Shown here: positions 8,461-17,747 of the stretch, piece by piece
How positions within the stretch are numbered: the first letter of the stretch is position 1
How the letters are laid out: every line of letters begins with the position of its first letter
DNA from: an uncultured Flavobacteriaceae bacterium
Lineage (GTDB): Bacteria > Bacteroidota > Bacteroidia > Flavobacteriales > Flavobacteriaceae
Length of the DNA stretch: 64,000 bases
NCBI GenBank assembly: GCA_947494325.1
Contig: CANLUS010000002.1
Location: 186,001 to 250,000 of the forward strand
Direction of reading: 5' to 3'
The notes under the pieces: generated by a model
What the model saw: the letters and a program-made list of their open reading frames with translations, nothing else
Told to the model about the DNA's origin: nothing
Database searches by the model: none
Position numbers and translations under genes: made by a program

Positions 8461-9545
8461 TTAAGCACTATACATACACTAAAAAGATCAGGTTTCTCTT
8501 GGTCTTTTTTTGTTTTTCAATCTTTTTTTCCTGTATAGAACAAAAGGTTGTACCTGTTAAAGCCGTTGTAAATTATGATGGTGCAGATGCCCTTAATGTG
8601 ACATTCGAATCAGACAAGGATATAAAAGACATTCATTTTTTTCTTCAAGGAAAGAACGAACCAATTTTAGGGGATTTTGAACAAGCTCATCATACTATTT
8701 TATTTAGACCCATAGTACCTTTTACCAAAGGAAAAACCTATGAAATTAAGTATAGACAAGAAATAATAGGAATGTTCGACGTTGAAGCCTCAAAAACCAA
8801 CGACAATCCAATGCTTACGGCTATTTTTCCAAGTACAGATACTGTGCCAGAGAATCTATTAAAGATGTATTTCGTATTTTCAAAACCGATGCAAGAAGTA
8901 CAAAACGCATTAGAATTTATTGAGGTCTATAATCTCACTGATCATGTGGCAACTTCCATTTTTTTAGAGCTACAAAATGAACTTTGGAATGAAGATCATA
9001 CTGAGTTAACACTATGGCTCGATCCAGGGCGTATAAAAACAGATCTTGTTCCGAATCGTAACCAAGGACTGCCTTTAGAAGAAGGTAAGGAATATGAAAT
9101 ACGTATTAGTTCTAAATGGTATGACGCTCAAAACAATCTGCTCGATAAAAATTATACTAAACACATCTACGTCAGTAAAAAAGATCGAATCCAGCTAGCA
9201 CTCGATCAATGGACCGTAAAAACTTCAAAATCTGGTACTCGCGATCCCATATTTTTAAATGTTAACGAACCTCTAGATGCAATGCTGGCTTTAGAGACCG
9301 TGCTCATTTATGATGCCAATAATTCGATTGTTCAGGGAGATTTTAAACTAATTGATCATGAAAAGCGGTTGTTGTTTACGCCCTCCGAACCTTGGAAACC
9401 TGGCACGTATTCGATTTCTATACGATCTATATTAGAAGATTTAGCTGGTAATAATTTGAATCATTTGTTTGATGTAGACTTACAACAGAAAAAAAATAAT
9501 ACAGAGTATACTGAACACAAAGAACTTTCATTTAAAGTTTTATAG
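8451..9545 (+). CDS. Lipoprotein with bacterial Ig-like (SbsA-type) domains
   Basis: 364 residues. A hydrophobic N-terminus ends in a lipobox-like FFSC (about Cys28). The region around residues 120-230 (AIFPSTDTVPENLLKMYFVFSKPMQ...EGKEYEIRIS) and a second around 265-335 (DPIFLNVNEPLDAMLAL...FTPSEPWKPGTYSISI) match the Big_5/SbsA Ig-like pattern of paired beta-sandwich domains. It overlaps the previous exported protein gene by 10 bp and is likely its partner at the cell surface. No enzymatic motif is visible. Confidence 0.6.
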   Translation: MDVIKHYTYTKKIRFLLVFFCFSIFFSCIEQKVVPVKAVVNYDGADALNVTFESDKDIKDIHFFLQGKNEPILGDFEQAHHTILFRPIVPFTKGKTYEIKYRQEIIGMFDVEASKTNDNPMLTAIFPSTDTVPENLLKMYFVFSKPMQEVQNALEFIEVYNLTDHVATSIFLELQNELWNEDHTELTLWLDPGRIKTDLVPNRNQGLPLEEGKEYEIRISSKWYDAQNNLLDKNYTKHIYVSKKDRIQLALDQWTVKTSKSGTRDPIFLNVNEPLDAMLALETVLIYDANNSIVQGDFKLIDHEKRLLFTPSEPWKPGTYSISIRSILEDLAGNNLNHLFDVDLQQKKNNTEYTEHKELSFKVL

Positions 9546-9683
9546 TCAAGTGCTTAGGCACACAGCTCAATCTTGCATATTTCATGAATTATTTCTTTGA
9601 AATTAATGGTAATGAATTGGAACATATGTCATTCTATTATAAAATATAGTTATTTTCGTGTCGACTAGTAAAGCGATCATATC

Positions 9684-12107
9684 ATGAGTAAAAAATTAAA
9701 ATCAATCTTAAAGTATACGGGAATTCTCATTGTGGTAATTCTGTTAATAGGTTTCTTTATTTATAGATATTTCAATGCTACTTTTCTTGATTTTGAAGGT
9801 GACTATGTTGAACGTATTGATATTGAGCAACGTACTCATGAAGATTATTCCTATCTAGACAGGAATTCAAATGGAAAACTAGATATTTATGAAGATGATC
9901 GGCAAAGTATTGAAAATAGAGTTACCGATATACTTTCTCGAATGACGATAGAAGAGAAGATTCATCTTCTAAAAGGATCTGGCATAGCCTCAGCAATTGG
10001 CAGTAGTAATTCTCCGACAAGTATTCCTGGAGCTGTGGGTACTATTGTTCCAACACCAAGATTAGGAATCCCAACCGTTTATGTGTCTGATGGGCCTGCC
10101 GGATTACGCATTCAGCCTACTCGAAAAGGCGAAACAAAGACCTACTATTGCACAGCTTTTCCAATTGCTACATTATTAGCATCAACCTGGAATGAAGCTC
10201 TAGTTCATGAAGTAGGAAATGCCATGGGAAATGAGGCAGTAGCGTATGGTATTGACGTTATTCTTGGGCCTGGAGCTAATATTCACAGACATCCTTTATG
10301 TGGTCGGAATTTCGAATACTATTCTGAAGATCCATTGCTCACTGGTTATATGGGTGCAGCCATTGTAAACGGTATTGAATCTAATGGGGTAGGAACTTCA
10401 GTAAAACATTTTGTGGCTAATAATCAAGAAACAGATCGCACAAATAACGATGTGCTTGTTTCGGAAAGAGCAATGAGAGAAATTTATTTAAAAGGTTTTG
10501 AGATCGTCGTTGAGAGAGCACAGCCTTGGACTATCATGTCATCGTATAACAAAGTAAACGGCACCTATACTTCAGAAAATAAATACCTACTTACTGATGT
10601 TTTACGCAATGATTGGGGGTTTGAAGGTTTAGTCATGACCGATTGGTTTGGTGGAAAAGATGCCGTTAAGCAAATTAGTGCGGGTAATGATTTATTAGAG
10701 CCAGGTACTAAAAGGCAATGGAAAGCATTAACGAAAGCTGTCGAGAAGGGCACCTTGTCAATTGAAGAGATCGATCGGGCTGTGAGTCGAATTTTAACCC
10801 TAGTTCTTAAGACTAAAAAGATGCAGAACTATTCATATGGGAATGATCCTGACTTAGTAAAGCATGCCGCGATTACACGACAATCTGCAGCTGAAGGTAT
10901 CGTACTGTTAGAAAATGATGGAACCTTGCCAATAAAAGAGCAACAAAACGTGGCGCTCCTAGGAACAACCTCTTATAATTTTATTGCAGGAGGTACAGGT
11001 TCTGGAGATGTTAGCGAGGCCTATATAATATCGCTTGAGGAAGGATTAACAAATTCAGGATATGCAATTAATAAAGCGGCAAAGGGAGTTTTTGAAGATC
11101 TTAAAGCTACAAATAAAAAAGCTTTTAAGAAACCAGAAGGATTAGATGCGATGATAAATCCAGTGGTATTTCCTGAAACAACGTATTCCGAGGCACAATT
11201 AGAACAAATTGTGCAAACTGCCGATATCGGTATTTTAACAATTGGACGAAATGCAGGAGAAGGAGGAGATCGTGTAGAAAAAGATGATTTTTTATTAACA
11301 GCTATAGAAAGAGAAATGATATCGACAACGGCTAAGGCTTTTCATGCGATTGGTAAAAAACTAATTGTTGTTTTAAACGTTGGAGGTGTCATAGAAACTG
11401 CTTCATGGAAAAATATACCAGATGCTATTCTTTTAGCTTGGCAAGGTGGTCAAGAAGGTGGGAACTCAGTGGCCGATATTTTAAGCGGGAAGGTAAATCC
11501 GAGTGGGAAATTGCCGATGACATTTCCAATTAAACTAGATGATCATGCTTCACATGCTAATTTCCCGTTAGAGGGAGGTACCATGTCTTTGTTTGATATG
11601 ACACGTGGTTTATTGTTCCCTCCAGGAGAAAAACCAGAAGCAGAAAAAGTCAGGAATAAAGATTTCACGCATTATGATGAAGGTGTTTACGTTGGATACA
11701 GGCATTTTGACAAATCAAAACTAAAAGTATCATATCCTTTTGGATTTGGTATGTCTTATACATCCTTTGCATATGATTCCCTAAAGGTAGCTATCACTAA
11801 TGACACCATTTATTTATCAACGTCGATAAAAAATATGGGTAATGTCGCAGGAAAAGAGATTGTGCAGGTATATATTGAAAAAGTAAATTCTACCATAGAT
11901 CGACCTATTCAGGAATTAAAAGGGTTTGCTAAAACGAACAGCTTAGAACCCAATGCTATCGAAAACGTATCAATAGGAATACCCGTTAAAGACCTTCGCT
12001 ATTGGGACGAAAAAAGTAAGGGTTGGATACTAGAAAAAGGAATCTATCGAGTAAAAATAGGGGCTTCCTCTAGAGATATTCGATTAGTAGAAACTATTAA
12101 TCTTTAA
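9684..12107 (+). CDS. Glycoside hydrolase family 3 (beta-glucosidase-type), membrane-anchored, with an EF-hand-like loop
   Basis: 807 residues. An N-terminal membrane segment (~residues 11-29) is followed by a canonical EF-hand-type loop at Asp59-Glu70 (DRNSNGKLDIYE), then the GH3 N-terminal barrel. GRNFEYYSEDP and KHFVANNQETDR are the substrate-site motifs, and the catalytic nucleophile is Asp320 in VMTDWFGG. The second alpha/beta domain and a C-terminal fibronectin-III-like domain (~690-800) complete a typical domain set. It hydrolyses terminal beta-linked sugars; exact specificity cannot be read. An M14 peptidase follows 8 bp later and a cupin 5 bp after that, so these three form an operon. 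Confidence 0.9.
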   Translation: MSKKLKSILKYTGILIVVILLIGFFIYRYFNATFLDFEGDYVERIDIEQRTHEDYSYLDRNSNGKLDIYEDDRQSIENRVTDILSRMTIEEKIHLLKGSGIASAIGSSNSPTSIPGAVGTIVPTPRLGIPTVYVSDGPAGLRIQPTRKGETKTYYCTAFPIATLLASTWNEALVHEVGNAMGNEAVAYGIDVILGPGANIHRHPLCGRNFEYYSEDPLLTGYMGAAIVNGIESNGVGTSVKHFVANNQETDRTNNDVLVSERAMREIYLKGFEIVVERAQPWTIMSSYNKVNGTYTSENKYLLTDVLRNDWGFEGLVMTDWFGGKDAVKQISAGNDLLEPGTKRQWKALTKAVEKGTLSIEEIDRAVSRILTLVLKTKKMQNYSYGNDPDLVKHAAITRQSAAEGIVLLENDGTLPIKEQQNVALLGTTSYNFIAGGTGSGDVSEAYIISLEEGLTNSGYAINKAAKGVFEDLKATNKKAFKKPEGLDAMINPVVFPETTYSEAQLEQIVQTADIGILTIGRNAGEGGDRVEKDDFLLTAIEREMISTTAKAFHAIGKKLIVVLNVGGVIETASWKNIPDAILLAWQGGQEGGNSVADILSGKVNPSGKLPMTFPIKLDDHASHANFPLEGGTMSLFDMTRGLLFPPGEKPEAEKVRNKDFTHYDEGVYVGYRHFDKSKLKVSYPFGFGMSYTSFAYDSLKVAITNDTIYLSTSIKNMGNVAGKEIVQVYIEKVNSTIDRPIQELKGFAKTNSLEPNAIENVSIGIPVKDLRYWDEKSKGWILEKGIYRVKIGASSRDIRLVETINL

Positions 12108-12115
12108 TTTTTTTT

Positions 12116-13393
12116 ATGAGGAATTTCTACATGATGTTACTTTTAGTGTGTTGCAGTTTTAATTACGCGCAGACTAAAAAATTTCAAGGGCAGGGCCCAA
12201 TTGCGATTGTTTCTACTAGTTCAAAGCCTATACAAAAACAATGGAAAGGTGACTTTACATTTAATGACGGAACCTTGATTTTTTCTAATGATTTTGATGG
12301 AGGCAGACTGAACGGGATACTGCAAAATGAGGATGGAACTTATACAGTATTGATTACTTCAGAAAATACGCCAGTTAATGTGAGCCCTTGGTATGCCTTT
12401 AAAGTGTGGAGTGCTAAACAAGACAGTATTTCGATTACGATAACCTATCAAGATCCAGTAAAACATCGATATTATCCTAAATTAAGTATCGACGGACTCC
12501 ATTGGAAGCCACTAGATTCTCTAAACTATACGGAGTATGAAAAAGGAACCGCAGCATTCGGTTATGGTTCTTTACCTATAAAAGCCCGTATGAAAATTGC
12601 TGTTGGACCTAAGCCTCTTTGGATTGCAGGTCAAGAACTACAAACGTCATCACATGTTGAGCAATGGACAAAAAAATTAGCTCAGTATAAATATGTTTCT
12701 AAACAAATAATAGGCAAAAGCAAAGAAGGAAGGTCTATGCAAGCACTCACTATAGGTAAATCTAGTTCAAAACGCATGTTGATGGTTATTTCTAGGCAGC
12801 ATCCTCCTGAGGTAACCGGATATCTTGCGATGCAATCTTTTGTTGAAACTATTGCCGGCGATAGTAGGTTGGCAAAACGCTTTAGAAAGAAGTTTACAAC
12901 TTATGTCGTTCCGCTAATGAATCCTGATGGGGTTGATAATGGTCACTGGCGTCATAATGCAGGTGGCATTGATTTGAATCGGGATTGGGCGAATTTTAAG
13001 CAGCCAGAAACGACAAATGTTGCCAATTTTATGGAAAGGCGCGTTACCGCAACGAATGGAGCGTTCTATTTTGGCATTGATTTTCATTCTACCTGGGATG
13101 ATATTTACTATACCTTAGATCCAAAATTTAAAGGTAATATGCCAGGATTGGTTCCGCAATGGCTAGAAGAACTCAAAAAAGCATTTCCTGCCTACGATCC
13201 TAATATTCGACCAAGTGACAAAGTAGAACCTACAACAGTTTCTAGAAATTACTTTTTCAAAAAACATGGAGCCGAAGCACTGGTTTTTGAAATTGGCGAT
13301 AATACACCAAGACTTTTCATAAGAGAGAAAGGGGAAATGAGCGCAAAGATTCTAATGCGTTCAATGTTAGCACGTTTAAACGATAAAAAATAA
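12116..13393 (+). CDS. Secreted M14-family zinc carboxypeptidase
   Basis: 425 residues with a signal peptide (MMLLLVCCSFNYAQ). Residues ~30-170 form a beta-rich N-terminal domain seen in bacterial M14 proteins. The catalytic part shows HPPE (His229, Glu232), NPDGVDNGHWRHNAGGIDLNRDW, a third zinc ligand in GIDFHSTWDD (His324) and a catalytic Glu in ALVFEIGDNTP (Glu392). All active-site residues are present, so an active carboxypeptidase is expected. It is downstream of a GH3 enzyme, so it may act on glycopeptide or cell-wall-type material; that is inference. Confidence 0.85.
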   Translation: MRNFYMMLLLVCCSFNYAQTKKFQGQGPIAIVSTSSKPIQKQWKGDFTFNDGTLIFSNDFDGGRLNGILQNEDGTYTVLITSENTPVNVSPWYAFKVWSAKQDSISITITYQDPVKHRYYPKLSIDGLHWKPLDSLNYTEYEKGTAAFGYGSLPIKARMKIAVGPKPLWIAGQELQTSSHVEQWTKKLAQYKYVSKQIIGKSKEGRSMQALTIGKSSSKRMLMVISRQHPPEVTGYLAMQSFVETIAGDSRLAKRFRKKFTTYVVPLMNPDGVDNGHWRHNAGGIDLNRDWANFKQPETTNVANFMERRVTATNGAFYFGIDFHSTWDDIYYTLDPKFKGNMPGLVPQWLEELKKAFPAYDPNIRPSDKVEPTTVSRNYFFKKHGAEALVFEIGDNTPRLFIREKGEMSAKILMRSMLARLNDKK

Positions 13394-13398
13394 TAATT

Positions 13399-13758
13399 AT
13401 GGTCAATAAAATACATTGGGACAAAGTTCCTGTCGAGCAAGTAACACCAAAAATGGAACGTAAAATTGTGTATGGTGAAAATGTCATGATTGCCAGAATG
13501 AAATTTAAGGATGGATTTTTAGTGCCTTTACATAGTCATATTAATGAACAGATTACACAAGTTATTTCTGGAACCATACGTTTTTGGTTTGGTGCTGATA
13601 AAGCACAAGTAGTAGATTTAAATGCAGGAGAAGTGGTAGTGATACCTCCAAATGTACCTCATGAAGCCTTGATGATTGGTGATGTAGAAGAAGTTGATAC
13701 GTGGGCGCCTATTCGAGAAGATTGGCTAGATGGCACAGACACATATCTAAGAGAATAA
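13399..13758 (+). CDS. Cupin-domain protein
   Basis: 119 residues, no signal peptide. The two cupin motifs are visible: VPLHSHINEQITQVISGTIRFW and GEVVVIPPNVPHEA, with His/Glu ligands for a metal. Small single-domain cupins can be isomerases, dioxygenases or sensors; the specific role is unknown. It starts 5 bp after the M14 peptidase and ends the GH3-M14-cupin operon. Confidence 0.8.
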   Translation: MVNKIHWDKVPVEQVTPKMERKIVYGENVMIARMKFKDGFLVPLHSHINEQITQVISGTIRFWFGADKAQVVDLNAGEVVVIPPNVPHEALMIGDVEEVDTWAPIREDWLDGTDTYLRE

Positions 13759-13854
13759 CATGCTACACAAGAAAGAACTAAGTGCGTAGTCTTTTGTTTC
13801 TGAAAAGCAAAATTTAGTATCTTTAAAACTAATTAACTAACTAAACTCCTTATC

Positions 13855-16800
13855 ATGAAAAAACTAAGCCTAGTTTGCTCATTTCTAATAGTCCTATTTT
13901 TAAGTGGATTATATCAAACTTCTCAAGCTCAAAAAATCGATGCTAATACTTTTAGCGGATTAAAATTTAGAAATATTGGTCCGGCCATGACTTCTGGTAG
14001 AATAGCTGATATAGCAATTCATCCAGAAAATGAAAATATTTGGTATGTCGCCGTGGGCTCTGGTGGGGTATTGAAAACCACCAATTCTGGTACAACTTGG
14101 AAACCTATATTTGATAAGGAGTCGACCTATTCAATTGGTTCAATCGCAATAGATCCTTCCAACAGCCATACTATTTGGGTTGGAACGGGAGAAAATGTAG
14201 GAGGCAGACATGTTGCTTTTGGTGATGGAATTTATGTAAGTCATGATGACGGTAATACTTGGAAAAACATGGGTTTGAAAAACTCAGAACATTTATCAAC
14301 GATTATTGTACATCCCGAAGATTCAAATACTATATGGGTCGCTTCTCAAGGGCCTTTATGGAGTAAAGGAGGAGAAAGAGGAATCTATAAATCTGTTGAT
14401 GGTGGTAAAAGCTGGAAGAGAACCTTAGGTGATAATGCCTGGGTTGGCGCTACCGATATTGTGATAGACCCCAACAATCCTGATGTTTTGTATGCCGCAA
14501 CATGGCAACGTCAACGATCCGTAGCAGCATACCTTGGTGGTGGGCCAGGCTCTGGACTTCATAAAAGTACCGATGGAGGTGAAACATGGACAAAACTCAC
14601 GAACGGTATTCCAAAATCAAATTTAGGGAAAATCGGGTTGGCGATTTCGCCATTCAATTCAGATATAATTTATGCAGCTATAGAACTCGATAGAAAGAAG
14701 GGAGGCATTTTTATGTCTTCAAATCGTGGAATGTCTTGGACGAAACAATCGGATGCTGTCTCTGGTGGTACTGGACCACATTATTATCAAGAGCTTTATG
14801 CATCGCCCCATCATGAGGGGAAATTGTATTTGATGAATAATAGAGTTTTGATTTCGAACGATCATGGAAAAACCTATTTTACAATGAACGAACGAAACAA
14901 ACATGTCGACAGTCATGCAATGGCATTTAAAAAGTCAGATCCAAATTATGTGCTGTTCGGAACTGATGGAGGATTATACGAAAGTTTTGATTTAACCAAA
15001 AGCTGGAAATACATTAGAAATCTGCCAATTACGCAATATTACAAAGTGGCGGTTGATGATACTGCTCCTTTTTATAATATATACGGAGGCACACAAGACA
15101 ATGGTTCACATGGAGGGCCTTCTCAAACGACAAGTTCAGATGGTATTGCTAGTGCAGATTGGTGGAAAACACTTGGTGCCGATGGGCATCAATCAGCAAC
15201 CGAACCTGGAAATCCGAATATTACCTATGGTGAATATCAACAAGGCGTGCTGTTTCGAATAGATCAAACAACAAGAGAAACAGTCTTTATTCAGCCTCAG
15301 CCGGCAGCCGGAGACCCGTATGAGCGTTTTAATTGGGATGCTCCAATTTTGGTAAGTCCGCATAAACCATCAAGAATTTATGTTGCCTCGCAACGTGTAT
15401 GGCGTTCAGAAAATAGAGGAGATGCCTGGACCGCCATATCGAAAGACTTGACTTTAAATCAAGATAGAATTACACTTCCTATGTATGGGAAACAGCAGAG
15501 TTGGGACAATGCTTGGGACATCGGCGCTATGTCTAATTACAATACCATTACTTCGTTAGCAGAATCACCAAAACAAGAAGGTTTATTATATGCAGGAACT
15601 GATGATGGAATCATTCAGATTACAGAAAATGGTGGTGATTCATGGACAAAAGTAACGCTCTCTTCTATCAAGGGAGTGCCGTCAACACCTTTTGTCAACG
15701 ATGTACGTGCAGATCTGTTTGATGCAAATGTGGTATATGCTGTTCTTGACAATCATAAGAATGGTGATTACAAACCATATGTGATTAAAAGTTCAAATAA
15801 AGGAAAATCATGGAAAGTGATCAACGGCAATTTACCAACGCGCTTGCTTACCTGGCGATTGGTACAAGATCATGTGAATAAAAACTTGTTATTTTTAGCA
15901 GCTGAAAATGGAATTTATTTCACTTCTGATGGAGGCGCAAGCTGGATTCAACTAAAAGGTGGAATGCCAACAATTGCGTTTCGAGATATTACAATTCAAC
16001 GTCGCGAAAATGATTTGGTAGGTGCTTCTTTCGGGCGCGGCTTCTTTATTTTAGATGATATTAGTCCATTACGTAATTTTAATAGTACAATCGCTTCCGC
16101 GGAAGCAACATTATTTGATATAAAACCTGCGTATTGGTATAAACAATCAAGTCGTGTTGGTAGTCAAGGAGATGGCGAATATATTGCGAAGAATCCACCC
16201 TTTGGAGCAAATTTCACGTATTATATGCCTAAGAAAATTGCTTCCTTAAAAGATGCAAGAAAAGCAAGAGAGAAAAAAGGAAATACGGACTTTCCGGGTT
16301 GGGATGCTTTAGAAAAAGAAACAAACCAACAAAAACCAAGCATTTTACTCATCGTAAAAGATGATGATGATAACGTGGTAAATACGGTAAAGGGCGCTAA
16401 TAAAAAAGGATTCAATCGTGTGAACTGGGACTTAACATATCCTTCTAAAAATGGAGAGCGTTTAACAACACGTCAGCGATCGAACAATTTTAGAGGAAGT
16501 GGAATTATGGCTACTCCAGGTACGTATAGCGTGACCTTAGTTAAGAGAGTTGACGGACAAACGACGGTTCTTCAAGGGCCAAAAAAGTTTGAAGTGAAGC
16601 CAATGTATGAAGGTGCCTTACCGCGCAAATCGGCTGAGGAAATTAATACCTTCAGAAAAGAGATCTTTAACTTTCAGCAAGATCTAACGGCAACCAATTT
16701 AATGCTAACCAATAAAATAAAAGTTATAGATGCTATGCAGCGTGCAGCCGATAAGGCCACAACTCCATCTAATAGTCTTTCGAAAAAAATACATGATGTA

Positions 16801-17097
16801 AGAAGCACTTTACTGGCAATACAAAAAGCATTAGGAGGAAATCGTGTTAAAGGAGAAATTGGTGAGCGTTCAAATCCAACGCCTAATAGCATGGGTAGAA
16901 TTGGCAGAATGGCCTTGTCGAATACGTATGGGCCAACCGAAAATCATAAAGGAGCGTTCAAAAGCGCCAAGACCCAATTGGCGACTATTAAAACACAATT
17001 AGAACAGGTTATCTCTACTTCGATTCCGGCTTTAGAGCGAGAATTAAAGACTGCTGGTGCACCTTGGATAGAAGGACAAGGATTGCTAAAAAATTAA
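13855..17097 (+). CDS. Large secreted BNR/sortilin-type beta-propeller protein
   Basis: 1080 residues with a signal peptide (SLVCSFLIVLFLSGLYQTSQAQ). Many Asp-box-like repeats (SGGVLKTTNSGTTWKPI, DGIYVSHDDGNTWKNM, GIYKSVDGGKSWKRT, GLHKSTDGGETWTKL) give one or two propellers over residues ~30-740, like VPS10/sortilin and sialidase-type folds. The C-terminal ~300 residues hold a helical stretch (~920-1040) typical of this flavobacterial family. No sialidase catalytic set is visible, so binding or structural roles are as likely as hydrolysis. A -10/-7-like TATCTTTA lies upstream, and a haem-binding protein gene follows 22 bp later. Confidence 0.8.
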   Translation: MKKLSLVCSFLIVLFLSGLYQTSQAQKIDANTFSGLKFRNIGPAMTSGRIADIAIHPENENIWYVAVGSGGVLKTTNSGTTWKPIFDKESTYSIGSIAIDPSNSHTIWVGTGENVGGRHVAFGDGIYVSHDDGNTWKNMGLKNSEHLSTIIVHPEDSNTIWVASQGPLWSKGGERGIYKSVDGGKSWKRTLGDNAWVGATDIVIDPNNPDVLYAATWQRQRSVAAYLGGGPGSGLHKSTDGGETWTKLTNGIPKSNLGKIGLAISPFNSDIIYAAIELDRKKGGIFMSSNRGMSWTKQSDAVSGGTGPHYYQELYASPHHEGKLYLMNNRVLISNDHGKTYFTMNERNKHVDSHAMAFKKSDPNYVLFGTDGGLYESFDLTKSWKYIRNLPITQYYKVAVDDTAPFYNIYGGTQDNGSHGGPSQTTSSDGIASADWWKTLGADGHQSATEPGNPNITYGEYQQGVLFRIDQTTRETVFIQPQPAAGDPYERFNWDAPILVSPHKPSRIYVASQRVWRSENRGDAWTAISKDLTLNQDRITLPMYGKQQSWDNAWDIGAMSNYNTITSLAESPKQEGLLYAGTDDGIIQITENGGDSWTKVTLSSIKGVPSTPFVNDVRADLFDANVVYAVLDNHKNGDYKPYVIKSSNKGKSWKVINGNLPTRLLTWRLVQDHVNKNLLFLAAENGIYFTSDGGASWIQLKGGMPTIAFRDITIQRRENDLVGASFGRGFFILDDISPLRNFNSTIASAEATLFDIKPAYWYKQSSRVGSQGDGEYIAKNPPFGANFTYYMPKKIASLKDARKAREKKGNTDFPGWDALEKETNQQKPSILLIVKDDDDNVVNTVKGANKKGFNRVNWDLTYPSKNGERLTTRQRSNNFRGSGIMATPGTYSVTLVKRVDGQTTVLQGPKKFEVKPMYEGALPRKSAEEINTFRKEIFNFQQDLTATNLMLTNKIKVIDAMQRAADKATTPSNSLSKKIHDVRSTLLAIQKALGGNRVKGEIGERSNPTPNSMGRIGRMALSNTYGPTENHKGAFKSAKTQLATIKTQLEQVISTSIPALERELKTAGAPWIEGQGLLKN

Positions 17098-17119
17098 TAA
17101 GAATATAAGAAAATACATT

Positions 17120-17623
17120 ATGAAATTAATTAAACTATTGTTGCAAGTGGCATTGGTCGCTTTAATCATCATTCAGTTTTTTAGACCCGAACTTAATGAT
17201 TCAAATGATGAAACATATGCTATGGCTACTAAATATGAGATTCCTGAAAAAGTACAGGTGATCTTAAAAGGCGCTTGTTTAGATTGTCATTCTAATACTA
17301 CTGAATATCCATGGTATTCAAAGATTCAGCCAGTAGCTTGGTGGCTAGATGACCATATAAAACATGGCAAAGGAGATTTGAATTTCTCAAAATTTACGCA
17401 TCGTAGAATTGGGATTCAAAATCACAAATTTGAAGAGATTGTAGAGATGGTTGAAGAGCACGAAATGCCAATCCCTTCGTATACCTATCTTGGTTTACAT
17501 CCTGAAGCGAAGCTTTCAGATGCGCAACGTACTGTATTGACAGACTGGGCAAAACAGCAAATGGATCGATTGAAACGTGAATATCCTGCAGATAGTTTAG
17601 TCTTGAGACGGAAGAAGAAATAG
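17120..17623 (+). CDS. Membrane-anchored haem-binding (cytochrome c-like) domain protein
   Basis: 167 residues. One N-terminal membrane anchor is followed by a CxxCH haem motif (Cys53-Leu-Asp-Cys56-His57, GACLDCHSNTTEYPWYSKIQPVAWWL), the signature of the Haem_bd family. The domain is periplasmic and probably carries covalently bound haem c. The gene is 22 bp after the propeller gene and may share its transcript. Its electron partner is unknown. Confidence 0.85.
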   Translation: MKLIKLLLQVALVALIIIQFFRPELNDSNDETYAMATKYEIPEKVQVILKGACLDCHSNTTEYPWYSKIQPVAWWLDDHIKHGKGDLNFSKFTHRRIGIQNHKFEEIVEMVEEHEMPIPSYTYLGLHPEAKLSDAQRTVLTDWAKQQMDRLKREYPADSLVLRRKKK

Positions 17624-17747
17624 GCTCTTTAAATTTAATTACAGTTCATCTATTGATATTGACAATTCGGTTCATTTTATGTGAACGTACGATATTAGTG
17701 AAGTAGTTTTGATGCAAATTAAAGTATCAACCTAAAAACCACCTCAG

